Shown here: positions 1 through 9,674 of the stretch, in pieces
How positions within the stretch are numbered: the stretch's first letter is position 1
Layout of the letters: every line of letters begins with the position of its first letter
Assembly (NCBI RefSeq): GCF_000153825.1
Contig: NZ_DS022299.1
Location: 2,535,707-2,599,706 of the forward strand
DNA: 64,000 nt
DNA from: Synechococcus sp. RS9916
GTDB lineage: Bacteria; Cyanobacteriota; Cyanobacteriia; PCC-6307; Cyanobiaceae
Reading direction: 5' to 3'
Translations under genes and position numbers: made by a program
The notes under the pieces: generated by a model
Seen by the model: the letters and a program-made list of their open reading frames with translations, nothing else
Database searches by the model: none
What the model was told of the DNA's origin: nothing

Positions 1-1711
1 CGCGGCTACTGCTATTGCCGATCACCAGCACGGTGAGCATGTCGACAGCCTCCACGGGCAGTGAACCCAGTTCCTGCAGTTCCACGGACTCCTCACGCCG
101 ACCCAACTGCCGTGCCAGGACTACTGGTGTGGATCCGGGGCGTCCTTTGAGCAGAATCTGGCGGGCCTTCTCAAGCTGCCAGTCACGGCCCTTGGAGCGC
201 GGGTTGTATAGGGTGACCACGAAATCTCCGGATGCGGCGGCTTCTAGCCGTTTCTCAATCACGTCCCAGGGGGTCAGTCGGTCGCTAAGGCTGATGGTGC
301 AGAAATCGTGCATCAGCGGTGCTCCGGCCCTGGCGGCGGCTAGTTGCAGGGCGGAAATTCCAGGGTGCACCGTGAAGCGAGGCCGCTCCTGCTCCGGAAG
401 AGAAAGCCAAAGTTCCAAGGCCAGGCCGGCCATGCCATAGATGCCGCTGTCGCCCGATGACACCAGCGCCACCTTGGTGCCCTGGCGGGCCAGCTCCAGA
501 GCCTGCAGACAGCGGTCCCGTTCCCGGGTGAGTTGCCCATCGATCCGCACTTGATCGGCACGGCGCAAGGGTTCGAGCAGATCGAGATAAAGGCCATAGC
601 CCACCCAGGCCACGCAGCGGCTGAGGGCACTGCGGGCATCCGGGGTCAGCAAGGCCAGATCACCAGGCCCGCTGCCGATCAGGTGCAGCTCACCGCGTTG
701 GGGTGCAAAGGGTTCCGGGGCTTCCGCGATGGCCACGGTGACGGCTCCCTGCTCACCCGGGCCGGCTTTTTCAATCCGTTTGGGCAGTCGCAGTTGGGCT
801 TCGGGCCCGGCGGCTCGCAGGGCGGCCGCTTCGGCCACCGATCCCGTGCCCATCTCCGCCTGCACCACCGGGGATGGCGTGGGCACTGTGATGGCGTCCA
901 GCTCAGCAGCGGTGTGAAGTCTGAGGGGCCATTCCCGCTGGTTGGTCAGTTCCAGCAGCGCGGTTTCATCCCCCTTGCGGTCGATGGTGCTCAGGCCTGC
1001 CACCGCTTGCTGTGCCAGTCCCGCCTCCTTCAGGGCCGCCGCGATGGCACGTTCGATCAGGCTGAGGCTGGTGTTGCGTTCACACCCCACTCCGAGCCAG
1101 AGCACGGGGGGGTGCCAGCGACACGGTATTGCCCCACGGCCGGTGGCCCGTTCACTCGTGATCAGCAAGCCTTGCTGTGGATGCGTGCTCTCGGTGCTGT
1201 TTGCGCTGTCGCTGAGGCTGGCCGCGGCGCCCTTGGATTGGCGCCAGAGCAGGCTTCCGCAGTTCTGCTCGGCCGCCAGCTGCTCTCCCTGAGACTGCCC
1301 CACCATCAGCTGCCGCCAGCTGCTGCTGTCGCCGCTGGGTGTCCAGCCCCAGTCGCGCCCGAAGGCATCGAGTGCCAAGCGCTGCTGGCTGGTGCAGTCG
1401 CCGGTGATCACCGCTGTCGCACCCAAGAGGCTGGCGAGTTCCTGGGCCAGGGCTTCTCCTCCAGCCTGATGCCCTCCCAGCAGTGGCACCACCATCTGTG
1501 CCGATGCATCCAGCACCAGCACCGCTGGATCCTCTTGCTTGGTGCCGATCAAGGGCGCAATCAGTCGGGTCACGGCCCCGATCGCCCCAATCACCAGCAC
1601 AGTCCCGTGCCAGTGCTGCTGCAACAGCTCCGCAGCCTTGCCTCGAATCAGATCGCTGGGAACTGTCGTCAGTGTTGAAGCGGCCCCTGCGCTAAGGGCG
1701 ATTTGATCCAC
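1..1711 (-). CDS. cobJ: CbiG-CobJ fusion (cobalamin ring contraction), 3' partial
   Basis: Bifunctional corrin-ring enzyme, cut by the left window edge. From the first GTG (1709-1711) roughly 335 residues resemble CbiG (cobalt-precorrin-5A hydrolase), followed by a CobJ/CbiH domain (precorrin-3B C17-methyltransferase, SAM-dependent). The CobJ part shows GSGPGD near its start, then SSGDSGIYGMAG and VTLYNPRSKGRDW, all typical of the tetrapyrrole methylase fold. The protein still runs in frame at base 2, so the C-terminus is missing. CbiG-like sequence (RFALGLSRSALPLLERL) continues upstream of the GTG without any ATG, GTG or TTG until an in-frame TGA at 1847-1849, so the true start is probably upstream. 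A CTG at 1832-1834 overlaps the stop of the upstream gene. Function is confident; the start is not. Confidence 0.85.
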   Translation of the reverse strand, partial: MDQIALSAGAASTLTTVPSDLIRGKAAELLQQHWHGTVLVIGAIGAVTRLIAPLIGTKQEDPAVLVLDASAQMVVPLLGGHQAGGEALAQELASLLGATAVITGDCTSQQRLALDAFGRDWGWTPSGDSSSWRQLMVGQSQGEQLAAEQNCGSLLWRQSKGAAASLSDSANSTESTHPQQGLLITSERATGRGAIPCRWHPPVLWLGVGCERNTSLSLIERAIAAALKEAGLAQQAVAGLSTIDRKGDETALLELTNQREWPLRLHTAAELDAITVPTPSPVVQAEMGTGSVAEAAALRAAGPEAQLRLPKRIEKAGPGEQGAVTVAIAEAPEPFAPQRGELHLIGSGPGDLALLTPDARSALSRCVAWVGYGLYLDLLEPLRRADQVRIDGQLTRERDRCLQALELARQGTKVALVSSGDSGIYGMAGLALELWLSLPEQERPRFTVHPGISALQLAAARAGAPLMHDFCTISLSDRLTPWDVIEKRLEAAASGDFVVTLYNPRSKGRDWQLEKARQILLKGRPGSTPVVLARQLGRREESVELQELGSLPVEAVDMLTVLVIGNSSSR

Positions 1712-1830
1712 CTGGCCGGCCTGCTGAAGACGCTCCAGCAGGGGCAGGGCACTCCGCGATAGGCCGAGGGCAAAGCGATGGTTCGCCAGGGAGGGAGAAG
1801 TGGGGGCGTTCAGGGCGGCAGGCTCGTAAC

Positions 1831-3216
1831 TCAGCGCTGGGTGCCGTCAGGGTTCAACAGCTCCCGCGCTGATCCTCCCAGGCTGCTGGTGGGCCCCAAG
1901 CGCTCTTCCTTGGAGTCGGGCGTCAAGGGTGCGGGTGGGCGAGGCTTGCTGCTGGTGGTGTTCTGTGGTGCAGCGATGGCAGCTTCCTGCTGCTGTGGCT
2001 CCGGCCTGGCCTGATTGTTGTTGTCAGTGGTCTTGGCTTGCGCATCCGCATCGGACCCTTTCGCTGTTGCTGTCTCCTCGTTCTTCAAAGGGTCTGCTGC
2101 CTTTGTGGGTGCTGCGTCCGCCGCCGGGACTTTGTTCCCGTCAGGGCCAGTGCCGGCGTCATCCGGAGCGGCGCTGGTCGGGCTGGTCTTTTGCGGTGCG
2201 ACCTGCGTTGCAGGCAGACTCTCGTCGTCTGTTTGGGGTTCTGGTTTGGGTTCTGGTTCGCCCAGAAGGCGCGCCAGTTCGTTCTCCGTCAGTCGCGACT
2301 GCAGCCAAATGGGCCGTTGCTTCGGCCGCTCTGGGATCGCCCGCAGTTGATTGTTGAAACTCGGCGTGATGGGATCCCCTAAACCGTCCAGTAGCTCCAT
2401 TTGCACGCTGCCCTGGGTGGTGCTGCTGCCGCTTTGGCGGATCCAAACGGCTTCCTGACGGTCGACCAGGAAACTGTCTCCATTCACGGTCAGGCGTAGG
2501 CGCCAGCGCCCATCGCCTTCGCGCAGGTTCTGCAGCGGGGCATTCCACACCAGCCAGTCGAGCAGCAGAGGATCTCCACTCCTCAGATCTGCAGGGCTGA
2601 CCATCACGAGCCAGGGTTCGTCACGCTCTGGTTGGGTGCCCTTGAGGGCCTGTAGTTGATGGAGGCGCCATTGCAGGCTGGCTCCAGGGCTTTTGACGGC
2701 TTCTCCCCAGGGGTAGGCGGCATAGGCGCTGAGCCTATGGCTGCCGGGAGCTAAGGCGGGAAGGGTGATCTGGATGGACGAGCCGCCGCCAGGTTTCGGG
2801 CTGGCTTCGCTGAAGCGCAGCGGTGGCTGGTCATCGATCTGAAGGGCGACATGGGGGCCGATGCCCAGATCGGGGTCACTGGCGAGGGGCCAGTCCTCCA
2901 CGTCGAGCTCCAGGGTCCACTCCGCCCCTTGAATCACGCTCCCATCGCTGGGGGCTTTCACGGTCAGCCGCGGTTGATGGCTTGCCAGGTGATTGCGGAG
3001 CTGCTCCACACCTCCCGGGGCGGCCACTTCCTGGAGGCGACCACTCGGTCCAGCGGCGGGAATGGGCCTCCCGGCCTTTGCGCGGGGCACGGTTGTGCTG
3101 CGGTCCCCCCAGGGAAGGCCGGGCAAGGCGAGTGCTGGTGGTGGAGCCATTCCTGCTATGGCGATCAGCAAGCTGATCAGGATGGCGGCAGCGCGGCGTC
3201 GTGCCAGCGGGGCCAT
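1831..3216 (-). CDS. secreted/periplasmic conserved hypothetical protein with Pro/Ala-rich tail
   Basis: 461-residue protein of unknown function. Residues 1-30 form a signal peptide or membrane anchor: an Arg cluster, a hydrophobic stretch and an ALA-L boundary. A globular, beta-rich part follows (about 60-310), including a segment that looks like an Ig-like carbohydrate- or protein-binding fold (VALQIDDQPPLRF, then SHRLSAYAAYPWGE). The last 150 residues are low-complexity, rich in Pro, Ala, Glu, Asp and Thr, and probably disordered. The stop codon lies within one or two codons of the possible start of the CbiG-CobJ gene, suggesting joint transcription and possibly translational coupling. No catalytic motif is visible. 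It is next to psaA but transcribed away from it. Confidence 0.75.
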   Translation of the reverse strand: MAPLARRRAAAILISLLIAIAGMAPPPALALPGLPWGDRSTTVPRAKAGRPIPAAGPSGRLQEVAAPGGVEQLRNHLASHQPRLTVKAPSDGSVIQGAEWTLELDVEDWPLASDPDLGIGPHVALQIDDQPPLRFSEASPKPGGGSSIQITLPALAPGSHRLSAYAAYPWGEAVKSPGASLQWRLHQLQALKGTQPERDEPWLVMVSPADLRSGDPLLLDWLVWNAPLQNLREGDGRWRLRLTVNGDSFLVDRQEAVWIRQSGSSTTQGSVQMELLDGLGDPITPSFNNQLRAIPERPKQRPIWLQSRLTENELARLLGEPEPKPEPQTDDESLPATQVAPQKTSPTSAAPDDAGTGPDGNKVPAADAAPTKAADPLKNEETATAKGSDADAQAKTTDNNNQARPEPQQQEAAIAAPQNTTSSKPRPPAPLTPDSKEERLGPTSSLGGSARELLNPDGTQR

Positions 3217-3634
3217 GGAGGCTGAAGCAGTTCAAAGACATTCTGATCAATCCATCAACCCTCGATCGCAGTCGCCGAGTTTGTGTTAGCGAAGCCTTAA
3301 AAGTGGGCGTTTGAATATTATTGATTGGTCAAAAGTGCCTGCCTGGCGATGTTAGTCATCCTCAGGCAGACCCCCTGCCCCGACTGGCGCGCAGACGGAT
3401 TGAACCTTTGTAACTCCCTGGGTCTTTGGGTAGGGCTCCGCCTCTATGCTTCCGCCAGCGGTCCCCTCTTTGGGGCCCTAAAGCTCCAGTGGTGGTAAGG
3501 GGTTTCGGCTTCTGAAAACCACTGGCGCCCGGATGCGGCAAGGCCATGCCGAGCTGCGACCGGGGCCCCGATGAACTCCGGTTCGTCGGAGGGGTGGCCC
3601 TCCACCTCGATCCCGTCCCTCGAGGAACGACTCG
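3217..3634 (+). promoter_or_regulatory. psaA-psaB promoter and long structured 5' leader
   Basis: 418-bp divergent intergenic region holding the psaA control region. A TATTAT -10-like hexamer lies at 3316-3321 without a good -35 box. A perfect 8-bp inverted repeat, CCAGTGGT (3486-3493) and ACCACTGG (3518-3525), closes a 24-nt loop, and further GC-rich arms lie around 3462-3475. The ribosome binding site GAGGA (3622-3626) is 8 nt before the psaA ATG. Long leaders and light-regulated transcription are known for cyanobacterial psaAB. The exact promoter and any RpaB site could not be assigned by eye. No protein gene is seen here. Confidence 0.45.
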
Positions 3635-5938
3635 ATGACCAAAAGCCCACCAGAGCGTGGGAGCACTCGCAAGAGCAAATTCGTCAAGGTCGACAACCCT
3701 GCGACCTTTGAGCTGTTCGGCAAGCCCGGACACTTCGACAGAGCTCTTGCGAAAGGTCCCAAAACCACCACCTGGGTTTGGAACCTCCACGCCAATGCTC
3801 ACGATTTCGACTCACACACGAGTGACCTCCAAGAGGTTTCTCGCAGAATTTTCAGTGCACACTTCGGCCACCTTGCCGTTGTGTTCATTTGGCTGAGCGG
3901 CGCCTTCTTCCATGGTGCCCGCTTCTCCAACTACTCCGGCTGGCTCGCCGACCCCACCCACGTGAAGCCAAGTGCTCAGGTGGTGTGGCCGGTGTTCGGT
4001 CAGGAGATCCTCAACGGTGACATGGGTGCCGGTCATCAAGGCATTCAGATCACCTCCGGCCTCTTCCATATGTGGCGCGCCTGGGGCATCACGACTGAAA
4101 CTCAGTTGATGGCCCTTGCAATCGGCGCTCTGGTGATGGCCGGCCTGATGCTCAATGCAGGTGTCTTCCACTACCACAAGGCAGCTCCAAAGCTGGAGTG
4201 GTTCCAAGACGCTGAAGCCATGCTGAACCACCACCTGGCGGTTCTGTTCGGTATGGGTTCCTTGTCATGGGCCGGTCACCTGATCCATGTCTCGGCTCCC
4301 ACGACCAAGTTGATGGATGCCATTGATGCCGGCCAGCCGCTGGTGCTCAACGGCAAAACCATCGCTTCCGTGGCAGACATTCCTCTGCCCCACGAATTTT
4401 TCAACCAGGATCTTCTGGCTCAGCTTTATCCGGGAATTGGTTCCGGTATCGGTGCCTTCTTCAGTGGTAACTGGGCTGCTTACAGCGACTTCCTCACCTT
4501 CAAGGGTGGTCTGAATCCTGTGACTGGAAGCCTCTGGATGACGGACATCGCGCATCACCATCTGGCGATTGCTGTGATGTTCATCGTTGCTGGTCACATG
4601 TACCGCAACAACTACGGCATCGGTCACTCCATTAAGGAGATTCACGAAGCCCATCAGGGAGATCCTCTTCTCTTCCCTGCAAGCAACGGCCACAAAGGCA
4701 TTTACGAGTTCATGACGAACTCCTGGCATGCCCAGCTGGCCGTCAACCTTGCAATGGGCGGCTCCGTTTGTATCGTCGTCGCCCAGCACATGTACGCGAT
4801 GCCTCCGTATCCGTACATCGGTATCGACTACCCGACTCAGATCGGTCTGTTCACCCATCACATGTGGATTGGTGGATTCTTGATCGTTGGTGGTGCAGCA
4901 CACGCTGCGATCGCCATGATCCGTGACTACGACCCCGCGCAGCATGTGGACAACGTGCTCGACAGGGTCCTCAAGTCTCGCGATGCCATCATCAGCCACC
5001 TGAACTGGGTTTGCATCTGGCTTGGAGCCCACAGCTTCGGCCTCTACGTCCACAACGACACGATGCGTGCCCTGGGCCGTCCCCAGGACATGTTTAGTGA
5101 TTCGGCGATTTCCATTCAGCCGATCTTCGCTCAGTGGATCCAGGGAATCCATGCTGCTGCAGCCGGCAGCACCGCTCCCAACGCCCTCGCCGGTGTGAGC
5201 GAAGTGTTCAACGGGTCCGTCGTCGCTGTCGGTGGCAAGGTCGCCGCTGCTCCGATCCCCCTGGGCACTGCGGACTTCATGGTCCACCACATCCACGCCT
5301 TCACGATTCACGTGACGGTGCTGATCCTGCTGAAGGGTGTTCTCTACGCCCGTAACTCCCGCCTTGTGCCCGATAAGGCGAACCTCGGCTTCCGCTTCCC
5401 TTGCGATGGCCCTGGTCGTGGCGGCACCTGTCAGGTTTCGGCTTGGGACCACGTGTTCCTGGGTCTGTTCTGGATGTACAACTCCCTCTCCGTCGTGATC
5501 TTCCACTTCTCCTGGAAGATGCAGAGCGATGTGTGGGGCACGGTGAATGCGGATGGTTCCGTCCAGCACATCACCAATGGCAACTTCGCCAACAGCGCCA
5601 TCACCATCAATGGCTGGTTGCGTGACTTCCTGTGGGCTCAGGCCGCACAGGTGATCAACAGCTATGGCTCCAACACCAGCGCCTATGGCCTGATGTTCCT
5701 TGGTGCCCACTTCGTCTGGGCATTCAGCCTGATGTTCCTGTTCAGTGGCCGTGGCTACTGGCAAGAGCTGATTGAGTCCATCGTCTGGGCTCACAACAAG
5801 CTGAAGGTGGCTCCTGCCATCCAGCCCCGTGCGCTGTCCATCACCCAGGGCCGTGCCGTGGGTGTCGCTCACTACCTCTTGGGCGGCATCGCGACCACGT
5901 GGGCCTTCTTCCACGCCCACATTCTTGTGGTCGGCTGA
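3635..5938 (+). CDS. psaA: photosystem I P700 apoprotein A1
   Basis: Core reaction-centre subunit of photosystem I in the thylakoid membrane. With PsaB it binds the P700 chlorophyll pair, the primary acceptors and, through two cysteines per subunit, the FX 4Fe-4S cluster. The protein is 767 residues, the usual length, with many His-containing membrane helices. The FX loop [12 protein letters not shown] starts near residue 588. The N-terminus (MTKSPPERG) matches the family, and a GAGGA Shine-Dalgarno lies 8 nt upstream of the ATG. It is followed after 22 bp by psaB, with which it forms a dicistronic operon. Confidence 0.99.
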   Translation: MTKSPPERGSTRKSKFVKVDNPATFELFGKPGHFDRALAKGPKTTTWVWNLHANAHDFDSHTSDLQEVSRRIFSAHFGHLAVVFIWLSGAFFHGARFSNYSGWLADPTHVKPSAQVVWPVFGQEILNGDMGAGHQGIQITSGLFHMWRAWGITTETQLMALAIGALVMAGLMLNAGVFHYHKAAPKLEWFQDAEAMLNHHLAVLFGMGSLSWAGHLIHVSAPTTKLMDAIDAGQPLVLNGKTIASVADIPLPHEFFNQDLLAQLYPGIGSGIGAFFSGNWAAYSDFLTFKGGLNPVTGSLWMTDIAHHHLAIAVMFIVAGHMYRNNYGIGHSIKEIHEAHQGDPLLFPASNGHKGIYEFMTNSWHAQLAVNLAMGGSVCIVVAQHMYAMPPYPYIGIDYPTQIGLFTHHMWIGGFLIVGGAAHAAIAMIRDYDPAQHVDNVLDRVLKSRDAIISHLNWVCIWLGAHSFGLYVHNDTMRALGRPQDMFSDSAISIQPIFAQWIQGIHAAAAGSTAPNALAGVSEVFNGSVVAVGGKVAAAPIPLGTADFMVHHIHAFTIHVTVLILLKGVLYARNSRLVPDKANLGFRFPCDGPGRGGTCQVSAWDHVFLGLFWMYNSLSVVIFHFSWKMQSDVWGTVNADGSVQHITNGNFANSAITINGWLRDFLWAQAAQVINSYGSNTSAYGLMFLGAHFVWAFSLMFLFSGRGYWQELIESIVWAHNKLKVAPAIQPRALSITQGRAVGVAHYLLGGIATTWAFFHAHILVVG

Positions 5939-5960
5939 CCTCTCCTGACCTTTCCCTCTA

Positions 5961-8174
5961 ATGGCAACGAAATTTCCTTCGTTTAGCCAGGGTCTGGCAC
6001 AGGACCCGACAACCCGCCGCATCTGGTACGGGATCGCCACGGCTCACGACTTCGAGAGCCATGACGGAATGACGGAGGAGAAGCTTTATCAAAAGCTCTT
6101 CTCCACTCATTTCGGTCACCTCGCGATCATCGGCCTCTGGGTTTCGGGAAACCTGTTCCACATCGCCTGGCAGGGCAACTTCGAGCAGTGGGTCGCCGAC
6201 CCCCTGCACGTTCGCCCGATCGCTCACGCAATCTGGGATCCCCACTTCGGTCAAGGCGCTATCGACGCCTTCACTCAGGCGGGTGCTTCCTCCCCGGTGA
6301 ACATCGCCTATTCAGGCCTGTATCACTGGTTCTACACAATCGGCATGACCACCAATGCCGAGCTGTATCAGGGATCCATCTTCATGATGATCCTGTCGGC
6401 TTGGGCACTGTTTGCCGGTTGGCTTCACCTTCAGCCCAAGTTCCGTCCTTCCCTGGCATGGTTCAAAAACGCTGAATCACGCCTCAACCACCACCTCGCC
6501 GTTCTCTTCGGCTTCAGCTCGATCGCTTGGGCCGGTCACCTGGTTCACGTGGCCATCCCTGAATCCCGCGGTCAGCACGTTGGTTGGGACAACTTTCTGA
6601 ATGTTCTGCCCCACCCTGCAGGTCTTCAGCCCTTCTTCACCGGTAACTGGGGTGTGTATGCCCAGAACCCTGACTCCACAGGTCAGATTTTTGGCACCGC
6701 CGAAGGTTCTGGCACCGCGATCCTCACCTTCCTGGGTGGCTTCCACCCCCAGACCGAAGCTCTGTGGCTCACCGACATCGCCCATCACCATCTGGCCATC
6801 GGTTGCCTCTTCGTGATCGCTGGTCACATGTACCGCACCAATTTTGGTATCGGTCACTCCATCCGCGAGATCCTCGAAGCCCACAACCCACCCAAGGGCA
6901 CCCCTGGTGACCTTGGTGCTGGTCACAAGGGTCTCTACGACACCCTCAACAACAGCCTGCACTTCCAGCTGGGTCTTGCCCTCGCCTGCCTTGGCGTTGT
7001 CACCAGCCTGGTCGCTCAGCACATGTACGCCATGCCGTCGTACGCCTTCATTGCGAAGGACTACACGACTCAGGCAGCGCTGTACACCCATCACCAGTAC
7101 ATCGCCATCGCCCTGATGTGCGGTGCCTTTGCTCACGGTGCGATCTTCTTCATCCGTGACTACGACCCCGAAGCCAACAAGGACAACGTCCTGGCTCGGA
7201 TGCTCGAGCACAAGGAAGCGATCATCAGCCACTTGAGCTGGGTCTCCCTCTTCCTCGGATTCCATACCCTCGGCCTCTACGTCCACAACGACGTGGTTGT
7301 TGCCTTCGGTACTCCCGAGAAGCAGATCCTGGTTGAACCTGTGTTCGCCCAGTTCGTGCAGGCCGCCTCTGGTAAGGCCATGTACGGCATGGACGTGTTC
7401 CTTTCCAATGCGTCTAGTTCTGCAAGCCTTGCTTCCCAGAACATCCCTGGTGAGCATTACTGGCTCGATGCCATCAACGGCAACACCGATGTGTTCCTGC
7501 CGATCGGCCCTGGTGACTTCCTCGTGCACCACGCCATCGCCCTCGGACTGCACACCACCACCCTGATTCTGGTCAAGGGTGCTCTGGATGCCCGTGGCTC
7601 CAAGCTGATGCCCGATAAGAAGGACTTCGGTTACTCCTTCCCCTGCGACGGCCCTGGCCGTGGCGGCACCTGTGACATCTCTGCCTGGGACGCCTTCTAT
7701 CTGGCTGTCTTCTGGGCCCTGAACACGGTGGGTTGGCTGACCTTCTACTGGCACTGGAAGCACCTCGCCATTTGGCAGGGCAACGTTGCTCAGTTCAACG
7801 AATCCAGCACCTACCTAATGGGTTGGTTCCGTGATTACCTCTGGCTCAACAGCTCGCAGCTGATCAACGGCTACAACCCCTTTGGCAGCAACAACCTGGC
7901 AGTCTGGTCCTGGATGTTCCTGTTCGGTCACCTGGTTTGGGCAACCGGCTTCATGTTCCTCATCTCCTGGCGTGGCTACTGGCAGGAGCTCATCGAGACC
8001 ATCGTTTGGGCTCACCAGCGCAGCCCCATCGCCAACATGATGGGATGGCGTGACAAGCCTGTGGCTCTGTCCATCGTTCAGGCTCGTGTTGTGGGTCTTG
8101 CTCACTTCTCAGTTGGCTACGTGCTCACGTACGCGGCCTTCCTGATCGCCTCGACTTCAGGCAAGTTCGGCTAG
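5961..8174 (+). CDS. psaB: photosystem I P700 apoprotein A2
   Basis: Second half of the PSI heterodimer, 737 residues, homologous to PsaA throughout. The FX-binding loop [12 protein letters not shown] occurs near residue 560, supplying the other two cysteine ligands. The N-terminus ([20 protein letters not shown]) is typical of the family. It lies 22 bp after psaA and has no clear Shine-Dalgarno of its own, which fits translation from the shared psaAB mRNA. Transcription ends at the strong hairpin starting at 8220. Confidence 0.99.
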   Translation: MATKFPSFSQGLAQDPTTRRIWYGIATAHDFESHDGMTEEKLYQKLFSTHFGHLAIIGLWVSGNLFHIAWQGNFEQWVADPLHVRPIAHAIWDPHFGQGAIDAFTQAGASSPVNIAYSGLYHWFYTIGMTTNAELYQGSIFMMILSAWALFAGWLHLQPKFRPSLAWFKNAESRLNHHLAVLFGFSSIAWAGHLVHVAIPESRGQHVGWDNFLNVLPHPAGLQPFFTGNWGVYAQNPDSTGQIFGTAEGSGTAILTFLGGFHPQTEALWLTDIAHHHLAIGCLFVIAGHMYRTNFGIGHSIREILEAHNPPKGTPGDLGAGHKGLYDTLNNSLHFQLGLALACLGVVTSLVAQHMYAMPSYAFIAKDYTTQAALYTHHQYIAIALMCGAFAHGAIFFIRDYDPEANKDNVLARMLEHKEAIISHLSWVSLFLGFHTLGLYVHNDVVVAFGTPEKQILVEPVFAQFVQAASGKAMYGMDVFLSNASSSASLASQNIPGEHYWLDAINGNTDVFLPIGPGDFLVHHAIALGLHTTTLILVKGALDARGSKLMPDKKDFGYSFPCDGPGRGGTCDISAWDAFYLAVFWALNTVGWLTFYWHWKHLAIWQGNVAQFNESSTYLMGWFRDYLWLNSSQLINGYNPFGSNNLAVWSWMFLFGHLVWATGFMFLISWRGYWQELIETIVWAHQRSPIANMMGWRDKPVALSIVQARVVGLAHFSVGYVLTYAAFLIASTSGKFG

Positions 8175-8219
8175 GTCTTTCGTCCAAGCCGTCCGATTCT
8201 TCAAGAGTCGTTCCTTGAG

Positions 8220-8249
8220 CCCCGTCCAGTTATCTGGACGGGGTTTTTT
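8220..8249 (+). terminator. Rho-independent terminator of psaAB
   Basis: A perfect 10-bp stem (8220-8229 with 8234-8243), a TTAT loop and six T residues (8244-8249), 45 bp after the psaB stop. This is a textbook intrinsic terminator on the plus strand. Confidence 0.95.
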
Positions 8250-8621
8250 CATTGGCTTCACTGGCCTGTCTTTCGCTTCAAAGGCGGCGGGGGCCAGTCA
8301 ATGGGATCACCTCTTGCGGCACATTGGCGAATAGCACGGCACCTATGCGTCGCTTGATTCCCAGCAGCAGGAGCCGTGACGCATCAGGTCGATTCTCAAT
8401 CGGGAGCCAGGAAATGAGACCAAGACCGTCTCAGGTCGCGCTGTCCCATCCAGTGCCATACGGCACGTCATGCCGGCACTGATGCAACTGCTGCATCTTC
8501 AGCGCCTCTGACGAGGCGTTTGGCTACATGAATGGCGACCGTCGACAGTGACTGGTCTGGTGCGACGACGCGAATGGCGCCTGGCCTTCGCTCAGCCAGG
8601 CGGTGCTGACGGGGCTCTGAG
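8250..8621. other. 372-bp intergenic stretch without a supported gene
   Basis: Lies between the psaAB terminator and the end of the cupin gene. Open frames on both strands are short and give low-complexity Ser/Arg-rich translations. One minus-strand frame (about 8625 down to a TGA at 8468-8470) has protein-like composition but no start codon. Hairpins are present at 8500-8516 (CGCCTC/GAGGCG) and 8578-8602 (8-bp stem CGCCTGGC/GCCAGGCG); the latter lies just beyond the cupin stop but has no T-run. It may hold a small RNA, a gene relic or nothing. Confidence 0.4.
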
Positions 8622-9587
8622 TCAGGGATTTAGTGAAAGGGTGCGTTGTCCGCCCTTGCCGCTGCGGCTAAAGGCGATGTCCAGCGTGCGCAGATAGGTG
8701 TGCAGCCCCGCGTCCTGAATCGGCAGCACATAGGCATCGGCCCCAGATTCATTGTGGTGCGAATGCCAGTAACCAGGAGGTGTCACGAAGGCGGCGCCGG
8801 CGACCCAGTCTTCCCGGTGGCCGTTGCGGATCATGCCGTTGTCATCTAGCTCGGTGCCGATCATGGTGTAGCAACCGGGTTTGCAGGCCACAGCGAAATC
8901 GAGGGCAATCGATTGGTGGCGGTGCGGGCGTTGCACCTGACCCGCCGGCAGGATGCCGAGCATGGCCCATAGGGTGTGGGTGACGGTGCGGGTCTGGGGG
9001 AAGGCGTTATTGCCCAGCAGCACGCTGACGCGATTTGCATTGGCGCCACGGGGATTGCTTGCAATGGCCTCCAGTTCGGCGCGAGCGTCGCGGTGGCTGT
9101 AGAAGCAAGGTTCGAACACGGGCTTCACCGTGCTCACCCCGAGATAGCGCAGCAGGGGGGCGTCATGAACCCAATACAGGCCCGCTTTGTCATCGCTGCT
9201 GTGTACGGCTTCGCCACCGGCGGGCAGCACAAATGTGTCGCCTTCGCTCCAATGGAAGGTCTGGCCGCAGGCCTCGGTGCACCCTTCCCCTCGCGCGACA
9301 AAGAACAACTGACTGGTCGCGTCGGCACTCGTGCGTAGGGATCCCTGATCGAGACGGATGAAATTGCCGCAGAGTGACGGACCGGTGGCAGGCCCCTCGC
9401 AGCCCAGCTGGGTGCTCAGATCGAGGGGCTGCAGTTCGGTGCCGTTCCCGTCGAAGAAGCTGGCCGAGAAGCTGTAGTAAGGAATTCGGCTGATCAGGCC
9501 CTTCTGCAGGGGATTGGCAGCGGAGCCATAGTCGAAGAATTGCGCCTGAGAGCTGGTGGCCGTTGTTGCCCGTGGGGTCAGGGTCAT
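8622..9587 (-). CDS. bicupin domain protein (gentisate-dioxygenase-like fold)
   Basis: 321-residue protein with two cupin barrels. The first carries HWSEGDTFVLPAGG near residue 109. The second carries the metal-binding-type motif PHRHQS near residue 220 and ends with PPGYWHSHHNESG. This arrangement resembles gentisate 1,2-dioxygenase and related bicupin oxygenases, which use Fe(II), but the substrate cannot be read from sequence and no aromatic catabolic genes are nearby. It follows the RND transporter on the same strand with an 87-bp gap, so the two may be co-transcribed. Family is confident; the reaction is not. Confidence 0.8.
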   Translation of the reverse strand: MTLTPRATTATSSQAQFFDYGSAANPLQKGLISRIPYYSFSASFFDGNGTELQPLDLSTQLGCEGPATGPSLCGNFIRLDQGSLRTSADATSQLFFVARGEGCTEACGQTFHWSEGDTFVLPAGGEAVHSSDDKAGLYWVHDAPLLRYLGVSTVKPVFEPCFYSHRDARAELEAIASNPRGANANRVSVLLGNNAFPQTRTVTHTLWAMLGILPAGQVQRPHRHQSIALDFAVACKPGCYTMIGTELDDNGMIRNGHREDWVAGAAFVTPPGYWHSHHNESGADAYVLPIQDAGLHTYLRTLDIAFSRSGKGGQRTLSLNP

Positions 9588-9674
9588 CGCTCCTTCAGGC
9601 CGCTATAACTGCGACAAATGAGAATGGCACGTCACCTTAAAGGTTTGTTGAACAGTCCCCCCCCCTGTTCAGCG

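Noticed and set aside
533-1678. 381-codon plus-strand frame
   Set aside because: Opposite the CbiG-CobJ fusion, which shows clear methylase motifs.
4265-6040. 591-codon open frame on the minus strand, opposite psaA
   Set aside because: It is the antisense shadow of psaA; the translation has no family resemblance and psaA is certain.
6477-7763. 428-codon minus-strand frame opposite psaB
   Set aside because: Shadow of psaB.
8252-8482. 76-codon plus-strand frame directly after the psaAB terminator
   Set aside because: Ser/Arg-rich translation, no ribosome binding site, begins 2 bp after the T-tract of a strong terminator.
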